Part shown: positions 35,210 through 43,098 of the stretch, piece by piece
How the letters are laid out: each line of letters opens with the position of its first letter
Position numbering within the stretch: the first letter of the stretch is position 1
Assembly (NCBI GenBank): GCA_030625965.1
Contig: DAOUPV010000007.1
Coordinates: forward strand, 1-59,931
Direction: 5' to 3'
Origin: Clostridia bacterium
GTDB taxonomy: Bacteria; Bacillota; TC1; UBA5767
DNA: 59,931 bases
Translations under genes and position numbers: made by a program
Notes under the pieces: generated by a model
The model's database searches: none
Told to the model about the DNA's origin: nothing
Seen by the model: only the letters and a program-made list of their open reading frames with translations

Positions 35210-35612
35210 TCAGATCCTTTCTAGCAGGAATCGCACTTCCCGCTCAATGTTCGCCCCGACATTCTCCCTCTCATCCTGACTACCCCTCTTGTAATAGTAG
35301 ATCAACTTACCGTGAAGCGAGGAACCCAACATCTCGTACACGACCGGTAGTAGCTCGGATTCTCCTGGATGGCCGCAATCTCCATCAGATGATCGATCCA
35401 GAACTTTGCGATCAGGGGTAAGCTCTCATTGCTGCCCACCGTGGCATCCAAGTCTATATCCTCTATGAAAGCAAGATGGAAGGCCTAGGGTAAATACCAG
35501 CTGTGCAAACAGCGTCTGTCGATAGGATTCGAAAAACCGGGTGCCTTCGCAGAATATCTGCTGGTATCTCCGGAATACATCCATGTGATTCCGGAGAACG
35601 TGAGTCTCAGGG
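35210..35612 (-). pseudogene. Broken TetR-family regulator (C-terminal two-thirds)
   Basis: Minus-strand translation gives three segments of a TetR C-terminal domain in different frames: HMDVFRRYQQIFCEGTRFFE (about 35592-35530), HLAFIEDIDLDATVGSNESL then WIDHLMEIAAIQENP (to about 35360), and VVYEMLGSSLHGKLIYYYKR to the stop TGA at 35212-35210. The shifts lie near 35481-35490 and at 35356-35357, where one missing C on the plus strand would restore frame. The helix-turn-helix is absent, because the upstream end abuts an IS110 fragment. It sits before the flavodoxin gene, which it probably regulated. Confidence 0.8.
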
Positions 35613-35614
35613 AA

Positions 35615-35796
35615 GGTTCCATGCCCACCAAACAGTCTTTGCTCTCCACGTTATGTTTCGTAAGGGCTGCAAGAAAACGACTGGCTCCTGCATTTGAATT
35701 GGCAACTCTGGCGAGAGTGAATAGAACTTCTCCGTCCTAGTTGAGAACAGTAATATCGTGTTTGTTCTTTGCCACATCGATGCCAATGTAAAACAT
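35615..35796 (-). pseudogene. IS110-family transposase N-terminal fragment
   Basis: From ATG at 35796 (GAAAGG site before it) the frame reads MFYIGIDVAKNKHDITVLN, an amber stop at codon 20, then DGEVLFTLARV and later ALTKHNVESKDCLVGMEP. This is the DEDD catalytic domain start of IS110 recombinases, with the first acidic residue in GIDVAK. After about 61 codons the match ends where VGMEATG would be expected, and TetR sequence begins. So only the first fifth of the gene remains, and it is inactive. Confidence 0.85.
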
Positions 35797-35940
35797 ATTG
35801 CATCACACCTTTCGCAAATTGTTACAGATTGGGGTTATCCTCACAGCTTTACGGGAACACAACCTTGTTCGACATACGGGACTGGATCCCATCCAGCTCA
35901 TTCGTGTCCTACCCGTAAAGATGAGGCGTAAGTCTTTTTT
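35797..35940 (-). mobile_element. IS110 5' non-coding end, possible bridge-RNA relic
   Basis: This leader of the IS110 fragment has no gene but has clear fold potential. The outer repeat CTTTACGGG/CCCGTAAAG is at 35847-35855 and 35912-35920, and inside it CTGGAT/ATCCAG (35882-35887, 35891-35896) forms a hairpin with a three-base loop. IS110-type elements are known to code a structured bridge RNA in the end beside the recombinase start. The assignment here is inference from position and repeats only. Confidence 0.45.
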
Positions 35941-36039
35941 GCGAAGCTATATTTCAAGGAGGCTAACTACGCCCTCAATCTATACGAGTTTATTATCCCA
36001 CATAGTTTTAAGGATAAACAATTTGTTGGTCGGAATACT

Positions 36040-36324
36040 ATGTTTCCGCCTAACACTAATATACAAGGAGGCGATTTCTTGCAGGTAGGGATCGCCGGTA
36101 AGCCTGTAACTATCGATTATGACACAGTACTGTTCAAAGAATTGAAGATCCAAGGAACATTCTGCCATAATTACCCAACCTGGGAGCGCGCTTTGACATT
36201 AGAGTCTGAGGGTTTGATCGACGTTAAACCCCTACTTTCCGATGATCGAACCATAGATCAGTGGGGAGAGGCCTTTGAAGACCTTTCTAACCAGAAAGCG
36301 ATGAAGATTTTGTTTAAATTTTAG
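36040..36324 (+). pseudogene. C-terminal fragment of a zinc-type alcohol/polyol dehydrogenase
   Basis: The last 80 codons match the end of medium-chain dehydrogenases of the threonine/sorbitol dehydrogenase group: GGDFLQVGIAGKPV, VLFKELKIQGTFCHNY, then WERALTLESEGLIDVKPLL and QWGEAFEDL. The N-terminal zinc and most of the Rossmann domain are missing. The frame is open upstream to about 35938 but without family sequence. It lies beyond the IS110 leader, so insertion and deletion probably removed the rest. It is not likely to give a folded protein. Confidence 0.8.
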
Positions 36325-36420
36325 TCACTTTAAAGGATAACGGAAATACGCGTCGAATGTGTTATACCGTGGACAATGGTCCGCGACTAGACTTTTTAAT
36401 TTACGGGGAGGTAAAGTTTT

Positions 36421-37464
36421 ATGAGTCTCAAAAAAATGTTAGCATTAGGTTTGGTTTTGATTTTTGCAATTTCCATGGTTGCTGGTTGTGCGCCGGCTGC
36501 AGAAGAACCTGCAGAAGAGCCAACTGAAGAGCCTGGTGACGAGCCAGCTGAAGAACCTACCGAAGAGCCTATGAAGGCTGCGCTTCTGACTTCCGGTCCG
36601 ATTAATGACGGTGGTTGGAACATGCTGGCCTATGAGGGCCTTGTGAACCTGGAAACTCTATATGGCTACGAAATCAGCTACACTGAGAACGTGAAGCAGG
36701 ACGACCAGCAATCCATCATGAACGATTATGCTAGAAAAGGTTACAGTGTCATCATCGGACATGGATTCGAATATGGAGACTCAATCATGTCTGTGGCTGC
36801 CGACTACCCAGATACCTACTTCATCAATATCGGTGGTATGGCAGTAGCCGACAACGTGGCCTCTGCCAGTTTCCAGACTGGTGAGATGGGTTATGTGCTC
36901 GGTATTATGGCCGGCAGAATGACCGAAACCAACAAAGTCGGATTCGTAGGCGCTATGGAAATTCCGACTATCGCAGCTGACGTGGAAGCCTTCAAAGCAG
37001 CCATCGCGGAAGTCAATCCCGATGCAGAAGTACTGGTAACCTACACCGGTTCCTGGGTAGATATTGCTGCCGGCAAAGAAGCGGCCATCAGCCAAATCGA
37101 TGCGGGCGTGGACATTATCTACGGTGTTGGAGACGCCTGTGATGCAGGTGCCATCCAAGCCAGCCAAGAAGCCGACCGCTTGGTTAAATTCATCGGTTGG
37201 TCCGCTGACATGTCCGTACTCGGTCCGGACGTAGTCATCACTTCCGGCTACCAGTCCATCGCTACTCTGATCAGTAATATTGTGGATACGATTGAAGACG
37301 GAACATTCGAAGGGAAATCTACTCCTTACGGAATCGCTGACGGCGTTCAGTATTTCGGAACCTGGAATGATGATCTGATCTCCGCTGAAGACAAGGAAGC
37401 TACCATCGCCATCTTCGACGAGTTCATGAACGGTGAACGTGTTACCGAATTCCCATCCAACTAA
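36421..37464 (+). CDS. BMP family ABC-transporter substrate-binding lipoprotein (second copy)
   Basis: This 347-residue lipoprotein has a signal peptide with the lipobox MVAGC (Cys23), then a 25-residue Glu/Pro linker of EEPAEEPTEEP type, and the BMP fold from about residue 50 (ALLTSGPINDGGWN, VIIGHGFEYGDSI, KVGFVGAMEIPTIAADVEAF, YGVGDACDAGAIQAS). A GGGGAGG site lies nine bases before the ATG. It stands alone: the gene before is a dehydrogenase fragment and the one after is thiT on the other strand. It would have to use a permease coded elsewhere, or act as a receptor like Med proteins. It is clearly related to the copy at 1-992. Confidence 0.94.
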   Translation: MSLKKMLALGLVLIFAISMVAGCAPAAEEPAEEPTEEPGDEPAEEPTEEPMKAALLTSGPINDGGWNMLAYEGLVNLETLYGYEISYTENVKQDDQQSIMNDYARKGYSVIIGHGFEYGDSIMSVAADYPDTYFINIGGMAVADNVASASFQTGEMGYVLGIMAGRMTETNKVGFVGAMEIPTIAADVEAFKAAIAEVNPDAEVLVTYTGSWVDIAAGKEAAISQIDAGVDIIYGVGDACDAGAIQASQEADRLVKFIGWSADMSVLGPDVVITSGYQSIATLISNIVDTIEDGTFEGKSTPYGIADGVQYFGTWNDDLISAEDKEATIAIFDEFMNGERVTEFPSN

Positions 37465-37492
37465 AACAAAACTATTGAGTACTATGAAAGCA

Positions 37493-37526
37493 GGGAAGAG
37501 CCAGGGCTTACGCCCTGGCTCTTCCC
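37493..37526. terminator. Shared bidirectional terminator-like hairpin
   Basis: GGGAAGAGCCAGGGC and its perfect complement (37493-37507, 37512-37526) form a 15-base stem with loop TTAC between the converging BMP and thiT genes. The T-run after it is broken (CTGTTCATTTT), so it may slow polymerase or protect 3' ends rather than terminate alone. Confidence 0.75.
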
Positions 37527-37540
37527 CTGTTCATTTTCCG

Positions 37541-38065
37541 TTATCGTTGCTGGTCTAGTTTCCTGCTGACCGGCAGGTAGATGAGCATCAAGATCAGCGC
37601 CGAAATGATCATCTCCGGCAGCAGGTAGCTGCCATTGTACACAAGGGAGTACAGGTATGGATTGACACCCTCCGCATAGATGGACCAGATGACTACACCG
37701 GAAATGAAGTGGCAGACGAAACGTCCGAGCACCCCGATGGCAGCCCCTATGGCGATCTTCACATTGCTGGTCGGACGAATCAGACCGGCCAGACCCAAAG
37801 CGGCGAAGGCGATTCCATAGTCGAACAACAGTGATATAACATGGAATGAATATTTCGGTCCTAAGATGAACTGCAACGTGCCGTATACCGCACCGGCCAT
37901 CATGCCTTGTTTCCATCCTCTGCGGAGCGCAAAGAACAAAATTGGTACCATACTGCCCGCCGTAACCGATCCACCCTGGGGCATCGTGAGCAAGGTCACA
38001 TAGCTCAGCACCTGGGCCAAAGCAATCATCAGGCCCGCTTCTACTAGAGTTCTAACATTCTTCAT
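37541..38065 (-). CDS. thiT: Thiamine ECF transporter substrate-binding component ThiT
   Basis: ThiT is the S-component that captures thiamine and docks on the shared ECF energising module. The 174-residue product has six hydrophobic helices and the family block GGSVTAGSMVPILFFALRRGW near residues 30-53. A TPP riboswitch in the leader confirms the ligand. The ATG at 38065 was chosen: a GGAGG site lies eight bases upstream, and the preceding TTG is a less likely start. The ECF ATPases and EcfT are not in the window, as is usual for group II ECF systems. Confidence 0.95.
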   Translation of the reverse strand: MKNVRTLVEAGLMIALAQVLSYVTLLTMPQGGSVTAGSMVPILFFALRRGWKQGMMAGAVYGTLQFILGPKYSFHVISLLFDYGIAFAALGLAGLIRPTSNVKIAIGAAIGVLGRFVCHFISGVVIWSIYAEGVNPYLYSLVYNGSYLLPEMIISALILMLIYLPVSRKLDQQR

Positions 38066-38107
38066 CAATCTTTCCTCCTTCTTAAATAAAAAAGCAAAAA
38101 TGGGAAT

Positions 38108-38234
38108 AAAAAAACTATCGCCGGATATGCGATAGGGGGAAAAGATCTTGCTATTTCCCTACGCTGGCATTATCCAGATCAGGTTTAGGGTTAGCTTTCG
38201 CCTCTCAGCCAACCGTAGTCAGCACCCCTTTATC
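38108..38234 (-). promoter_or_regulatory. TPP riboswitch with terminator platform upstream of thiT
   Basis: On the minus strand the thi-box is complete: GGGGTGC, then CTGAGAG, then ACCTGATCTGGATAATGCC and CGTAGGGAA (about 38234-38155). It is followed by a hairpin CTATCGC/GCGATAG (38115-38135) with seven T at 38114-38108. This is an OFF switch: with TPP bound, the terminator forms and thiT is not read. An antiterminator was not resolved by eye. Confidence 0.97.
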
Positions 38235-38245
38235 AAACTAACCGT

Positions 38246-38274
38246 ATTCTACGCCATAATAACTTCTTTGTAAA
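38246..38274 (-). promoter_or_regulatory. thiT promoter
   Basis: TTTACA (38269-38274) and TAGAAT (38246-38251) on the minus strand are 17 bases apart, and the predicted start is just upstream of the riboswitch aptamer. Confidence 0.75.
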
Positions 38275-38353
38275 GGTGAAAATTAGCGGCCAAGAATCCC
38301 CAGGATGCTTTACTCTGTCGTTGTGCATACACATTAGGATCGTATCTCCTTGC

Positions 38354-38382
38354 TTGACGCCTGTCATATTTCACCCTACAAT
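38354..38382 (+). promoter_or_regulatory. Promoter of the thermonuclease-like gene
   Basis: TTGACG (38354-38359) and TACAAT (38377-38382) lie 17 bases apart; the ATG at 38405 is about 15 bases from the expected start. This also argues against the longer reading frame that begins at 38276. Confidence 0.78.
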
Positions 38383-38404
38383 ACAGAAAACAACGAGGTA
38401 TACC

Positions 38405-38929
38405 ATGAATAAAAAGCTTTTGCGCTTGATCATTACATTAATCGTATTGCTAGCCGGATACCTGAGCCAGGTAGTGGGACCACCGCCTGAAACGGATCTG
38501 ATGCAGGCCACCATCGCCAAACATGTAGACGGGGATACGATAGTGGTTACAATTGACGGCAAGCAGGAAACCGTCCGTCTCATTGGGATTGACACCCCGG
38601 AAGTGGACGGGCCTTACACAAATGCCGAGCCATACGGTGCGGAAGCCTCTCGCTTCACTAAGGAGACCTTACCCCTGGGCACTATCGTCTACCTGCAAAT
38701 AGACCAATCTGACCGTGACAAGCACGAACGGCTGTTGCGATATCTCTGGCTCAGTCAGGTAGAAGATACCTCGGACATGGACAACATACAAAATGAGATG
38801 TTTAACGCCAGGCTGCTTAAGGAAGGCTATGCCGAAGCCAAGACCTACAAACCAGATACCGAGTATGACCAGGTATTTCATAAGTTAGAAGAAGAAGCCA
38901 TAACAAGTGGTGTTGGTATGCACCAATAA
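38405..38929 (+). CDS. Staphylococcal-nuclease-like (thermonuclease family) protein
   Basis: This 174-residue secreted or membrane-tethered protein has an N-terminal helix (5-24) and an SNase fold from about 36: HVDGDTIVV carries the calcium-binding Asp, VRLIGIDTPEV the first Arg and Asp, and the later Glu and Arg are in GAEASRFTKE and DRDKHERLLRYLW. The set agrees with an active Ca-dependent nuclease. A GAGGT site precedes the ATG. The gene has its own promoter and terminator. It would degrade DNA or RNA outside the cell, possibly for nutrition. Confidence 0.9.
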   Translation: MNKKLLRLIITLIVLLAGYLSQVVGPPPETDLMQATIAKHVDGDTIVVTIDGKQETVRLIGIDTPEVDGPYTNAEPYGAEASRFTKETLPLGTIVYLQIDQSDRDKHERLLRYLWLSQVEDTSDMDNIQNEMFNARLLKEGYAEAKTYKPDTEYDQVFHKLEEEAITSGVGMHQ

Positions 38930-38933
38930 TGAA

Positions 38934-38962
38934 GGCACGAGCCGAAGCTCGTGCCTTTTTTT
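38934..38962 (+). terminator. Terminator of the nuclease gene
   Basis: GGCACGAGC/GCTCGTGCC (38934-38942 and 38947-38955) with a CGAA loop is followed by seven T. Confidence 0.95.
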
Positions 38963-38985
38963 GCCTTATCTGTTTCTTTCTTTCT

Positions 38986-39450
38986 CTACCCTTCGAAATC
39001 ATCAAACTCTTCATCCGTTGTCTCTTCCTTAAACAACTCCCGCACCTTGGTCCTGGCCTTGGTCCGCATAGAACTGGATATATGCTGTTGCACCTCAAGG
39101 AAAACGGCCACCAGGATGCCCAAATCCTCTCCGAAGCCCACAATCGGGGTAATATCCGGCACCAGATCAAATGGTAGGATGAAATATCCCAAGGCCCCCA
39201 TGATGATGGACTTGGTCTTGAACGGCACCTTGCCGTCTGTCAGCAGGTAGTAGAGCAGCAGTGCCAGATAGACGACCTTCTTTCCGGCCAACCCGAACGC
39301 CGACTTGATTTTCTGAAGGAACTTGTTCTCAGAATACTGCCTCCGGTAGCGCCGGATGCGTTTCCCCTCAAAGTGTATTTCATCCGGATAGTAGGTTTTC
39401 TGTTCCGTCTGCTTTTCCGGATTCTTTTCTTCTCTCTTAAATACTTTCAT
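38986..39450 (-). CDS. DUF1232 (YkvA) family protein
   Basis: This 154-residue protein has a charged N-terminus (KREEKNPEKQTEQK), then the DUF1232 block (VVYLALLLYYLLTDGKVPFKTKSII, ALGYFILPFDLVPDITPIVGFGEDLGIL) with the signature PFDLVPD. A helical hairpin in or on the membrane is likely. The chemistry of this family is unknown. The ATG at 39450 was chosen for its GGAGG site and ATGA overlap with the MATE gene; a longer reading inside the MATE gene was rejected. Confidence 0.88.
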   Translation of the reverse strand: MKVFKREEKNPEKQTEQKTYYPDEIHFEGKRIRRYRRQYSENKFLQKIKSAFGLAGKKVVYLALLLYYLLTDGKVPFKTKSIIMGALGYFILPFDLVPDITPIVGFGEDLGILVAVFLEVQQHISSSMRTKARTKVRELFKEETTDEEFDDFEG

Positions 39451-40805
39451 TTCGCTTCCTCCCTCCTTGTCATCTTCTTGGCATTCCACAAAAGTAGCGG
39501 TACCACTACCAACAAGGTTGAGAATTCCGTGAATGGACTGGTCCACCAGATTCCGTCCGTCCCCAGGAAGATGGGCAACAGTTTTACACCGATGAAGGTG
39601 AAGGCCATGCCCCTAAGCACACTGATGATTACCGACGTTCCAGCCCATTCGATGGCCGTGAAATAAGCAGAGCTGATCACATTGACGCACATAAAGATGA
39701 AGTTCAGAGTCACAATGCCCAGCGCGTGGGCTGACATCGTGAACAGTTCCGGTTGTCCACTGAGGAACAAACCCACAAGAAAGCTCCTTTGGGTGAAAAT
39801 CAGCAACGTGGCCAAAGCCACCAGGCTGAATCCATAGAGGTAGGCTGTCTTCAATATAGAGGCTACACGGTCCATGCGTCCAGCTCCATAGTTGATGCTG
39901 ATCAGAGGCTGCATGGAAATGGCAAATCCGAAAATCAAAAAGGCCAGGATCACATTTATATAGGTGACTACCGCGAAGGCACTCACCCCTAGCACCCCGA
40001 TGCGCTGCATCAGGGCCAGATTGTAAATTAGTGTGGAAACCCCAAAGCTGATCTCTGTGAAAAGTTCCGAGCTACCGTTGTACAGTGCACGCTGAAGCAG
40101 TTCTTTTGAAATCCTTTTCGGTTTGAAGGAATAGCACATCTCGCAATGTCCAAGCGACCAGATCAAGAGCCCGAAAGCTACTGTCTGGGCCAGACCCGAT
40201 GCCAGGGCTGCACCCATGACTCCCCAGCGCAAGACTACTATAGCCACATAGTCCAACAGGATGTTGAGTGAAGACGCCGCCACCATGATCTGCATGGCAC
40301 GTTTTGGCCGATTGGAAGCCCGCAGCATATAGTCCAGAAAATAATTGGTGAGATATGCGAACATGAAAAAGGTAATATAGCGCATATAGATCATGACGTG
40401 GTGCAGAATTTCCTCTGTAGCTCCAAGCAGATAAGAGATCGGTCGGATGAAGCCCAGTGTCAATGCAGAAGCCACAACGGCAAAAATCATCAGGGTAGTG
40501 AACACCATGGAGAAAAGACGTCTTGCTCCATCCTGGTCACTCTGTCCAAGCCGGATGGAAATCAAAGTCCCTCCTCCGACGGATAGCATCAGCCCTACAC
40601 CAGACATTAGACTCCAGGCCGGCATAACTAGGTTGATGGCCGCCAGGCCCTCAGCGCCCACGAAATTTCCGATGAATATACCATCCACCAGGATATATAA
40701 CGCGGTGGACAGCATGGCGATCATGCTGGGTAACGCGTATTGTATCAGCAGTAACCTAGGATTTTTCTGAAGCACATCCTGGTTCATTTCCTTGCCTTGT
40801 TCCAT
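39447..40805 (-). CDS. MATE family efflux transporter
   Basis: This 452-residue membrane protein has about 12 helices in two similar halves and the MATE-type start (LLLIQYALPSMIAMLSTALYILVDGIFIG; GAEGLAAINLVMPAW). It probably exports drugs or organic cations using Na or H gradients. The start has a GAGGA site. DUF1232 is coupled to it by a four-base overlap. Substrate cannot be inferred. It is of the DinF/NorM-like clade common in Clostridia. Confidence 0.93.
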   Translation of the reverse strand: MEQGKEMNQDVLQKNPRLLLIQYALPSMIAMLSTALYILVDGIFIGNFVGAEGLAAINLVMPAWSLMSGVGLMLSVGGGTLISIRLGQSDQDGARRLFSMVFTTLMIFAVVASALTLGFIRPISYLLGATEEILHHVMIYMRYITFFMFAYLTNYFLDYMLRASNRPKRAMQIMVAASSLNILLDYVAIVVLRWGVMGAALASGLAQTVAFGLLIWSLGHCEMCYSFKPKRISKELLQRALYNGSSELFTEISFGVSTLIYNLALMQRIGVLGVSAFAVVTYINVILAFLIFGFAISMQPLISINYGAGRMDRVASILKTAYLYGFSLVALATLLIFTQRSFLVGLFLSGQPELFTMSAHALGIVTLNFIFMCVNVISSAYFTAIEWAGTSVIISVLRGMAFTFIGVKLLPIFLGTDGIWWTSPFTEFSTLLVVVPLLLWNAKKMTRREEAK

Positions 40806-40821
40806 ATTCCATCCTCGTCAG

Positions 40822-42984
40822 TCAATTCAGTAATCCCATATCCTTCCACAATTCCTTGGGTGGTTTGGGTTTGCTCATATAGTACCCCTGAAAATAGGAG
40901 CACCGTAACTTTTTCAGTTCCTCAAACTGATTCTGGGTCTCGATTCCCTCCCCCAATGTCTGCATGCCGTAATCCTGAATAAGCTGAATCAGGTTATGAA
41001 CCAGCTTCTTCTCCGACTGTAAGGAGACGTTGTCGATGAAACTCTTGTCCAGCTTCACGATATCGACCGGGAGCTTGGTCAGATAGCTGAGTGAGGAATA
41101 GCCTGTACCGAAATCATCCAATGCGATACGGATTCCCAACGCACGGATCTGCATTAAAATGTTCCTGTATCCCTCGAAGTCCTCAATCAATGTGGATTCG
41201 GTAATCTCGAAAATCACAAATCTGGCATCGATATCTTTCTCGAATAGCTTTCTCTTCACCTTGGATACGAATTTCTTGTCCCTCAGCTGCTTGGCTGAGA
41301 TATTGATAAAGAAGGTCTGTTGCTCACCGACCTGGTCATGGAAGCACTTTATATCAGAAAAGACCTGGTCCAGAATCCAGTAACCCAGTTCCCCGATGGT
41401 TCCGTTCTTCTCGGCCAGGGGGATGAAATCCAAAGGAGCAACGTTGCCGAACACAGGATGCTTCCAACGAATCAATGCTTCAAAGCCGTAAATACGCTCC
41501 TTGGTGCAGATGGGCTGGTAGACCATGCGAAACTCTTTCTTGAGAAGCGCCTTATGGATATCGCTGGAGATGGCGATGCGGTACAAGGCCTGGTTGGTCA
41601 GCTCCGGGTCGTAGAAGCATAACCTATTCTTGCCTTTCTCCTTTGCATGGTACATGGCTATGTCCGCCGCCTTGTATAATTCCTTCTCGTCCGTGCCGTG
41701 CGCCGGGTACAAGGCCGCACCGATGCTGCACGAAAGATAATAGCTTTTCTTATGCACCGATACCGGGCTCTGCAGCAGTTGAACAATGCGCTTGGCCATA
41801 CGTTTTACTTCAGCCTCCACATTTAAGGAGTGGACCAAGCAGACGAATTCATCACCGCCCAGTCGGTATACCGGATATTCCTCCATCGCTATGCTCAGGA
41901 GCTGGGAGAAGGTACGAAGCACTTCATCCCCCATATCATGACCGAACACGTCGTTTATGTCCTTAAATTCATCCAGATCGATGAAAAGCATGGCCACGTC
42001 CCCCTGGTTTTTCCGCAGGACGTCCCTCAAATCTGAGAACATCCTCTCCCGGTTGGGCAGACCGGTCAATGCATCGTAATAGGCGAGGCGATTGATCTCT
42101 TCCTTGGCTTCCTCGATTTCTGTGGAATCGATTCCCAGCGACAGAGTAGCACGCTCACCTCGTTCATTAAGGATATCATTGCAGAACCAGCGCACACTTC
42201 TGGGACCGCCGAAGACAGATGGGAAATGGTCCCGTTGCCTATCCCCGTGGCAGGTCTGCTCTTTCACTTCCGAAATGATCTTATCCCAAGATTGGCCCAG
42301 CAATTCATCCTTTTTGCAGCCCAGATGTTGTTGCACCAGATCATTGGTATAGCATAATTCCCCCCGGCTATCAGTTACGGCAGCCAGCACATCCTGACAA
42401 TTGACCAATGCTCTGGCCAGAACCTGGTCGAATCCCTCCCTATCCTGATGCCAGTAGATGCTGGAAATGTCCATGTCCATTCCGGAAAGAAGCATAACGC
42501 CTGTTTCATCTGTTTCAGGATAGTTCTGGCAGGTCAGAATCCGCCTGTAAATGCCACGCCCGTCCAACATGCGATAACAGAGCGTATTTACGCCACCATT
42601 TCGTGACAAAAAGGATTGCCAGGCGTCCATAAGGGGGCCGCGGTCTTCAGGATGCACCCGTTCCAACCACCAATCAGACGAATACCCTTGCTTCCTTAAA
42701 TGGAAGGCCTTGCTCCATGTTATCGATTCGCATCTGCCCGACAGAAATCCGGCCGGATCATCCGGAGCAAATCGAATATCATAGAATCCTCCGGGCAGAG
42801 CCCGTTGGGCGGCATGCAAGAGCGTATTCCTGCGTCCCAGACATTCTTCTATCTCGGCGCAGCGCCGCTGAAGCTCTTCTTTTTCCTTTTTCAATTTTTT
42901 TTGACTGCTGAGGTTGAAAAAGACCCACAAAGCGCATAGGATGATTATTACCGGAACGAACCGGCCAGTGATGTTACTGATCAT
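40822..42984 (-). CDS. Membrane-anchored PAS-GGDEF-EAL cyclic-di-GMP enzyme
   Basis: The 720-residue protein has a transmembrane helix (about 9-26), a short coiled coil, two PAS-like regions (about 55-175 and 185-290), a GGDEF domain (about 295-455) and an EAL domain (about 470-715). The cyclase motif is intact (GGDEF 376-380) and has no RxxD inhibitory site. The phosphodiesterase has EAL (502-504), and the later NISAKQL, FEITES, DDFGTGYSSL and GEGIE blocks, so it should be active too. Such hybrids make or break c-di-GMP depending on the sensor. The start has a GGAGG site. The signal is unknown. Confidence 0.95.
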   Translation of the reverse strand: MISNITGRFVPVIIILCALWVFFNLSSQKKLKKEKEELQRRCAEIEECLGRRNTLLHAAQRALPGGFYDIRFAPDDPAGFLSGRCESITWSKAFHLRKQGYSSDWWLERVHPEDRGPLMDAWQSFLSRNGGVNTLCYRMLDGRGIYRRILTCQNYPETDETGVMLLSGMDMDISSIYWHQDREGFDQVLARALVNCQDVLAAVTDSRGELCYTNDLVQQHLGCKKDELLGQSWDKIISEVKEQTCHGDRQRDHFPSVFGGPRSVRWFCNDILNERGERATLSLGIDSTEIEEAKEEINRLAYYDALTGLPNRERMFSDLRDVLRKNQGDVAMLFIDLDEFKDINDVFGHDMGDEVLRTFSQLLSIAMEEYPVYRLGGDEFVCLVHSLNVEAEVKRMAKRIVQLLQSPVSVHKKSYYLSCSIGAALYPAHGTDEKELYKAADIAMYHAKEKGKNRLCFYDPELTNQALYRIAISSDIHKALLKKEFRMVYQPICTKERIYGFEALIRWKHPVFGNVAPLDFIPLAEKNGTIGELGYWILDQVFSDIKCFHDQVGEQQTFFINISAKQLRDKKFVSKVKRKLFEKDIDARFVIFEITESTLIEDFEGYRNILMQIRALGIRIALDDFGTGYSSLSYLTKLPVDIVKLDKSFIDNVSLQSEKKLVHNLIQLIQDYGMQTLGEGIETQNQFEELKKLRCSYFQGYYMSKPKPPKELWKDMGLLN

Positions 42985-43098
42985 GTGCCCTCCTGTTCTG
43001 CATTCAAGATACTACTTTCATGATAAAAGATAATAGGAAGATTTGCACTCTTTTCATGGATAATTGCCATAAATATTTTTCTAAAAGAAAGTGATTCT

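Noticed and set aside
38276-38404. A 43-codon N-terminal extension of the thermonuclease-like protein
   Set aside because: A consensus promoter lies inside it (38354-38382), and the true signal-anchor helix starts at 38405.
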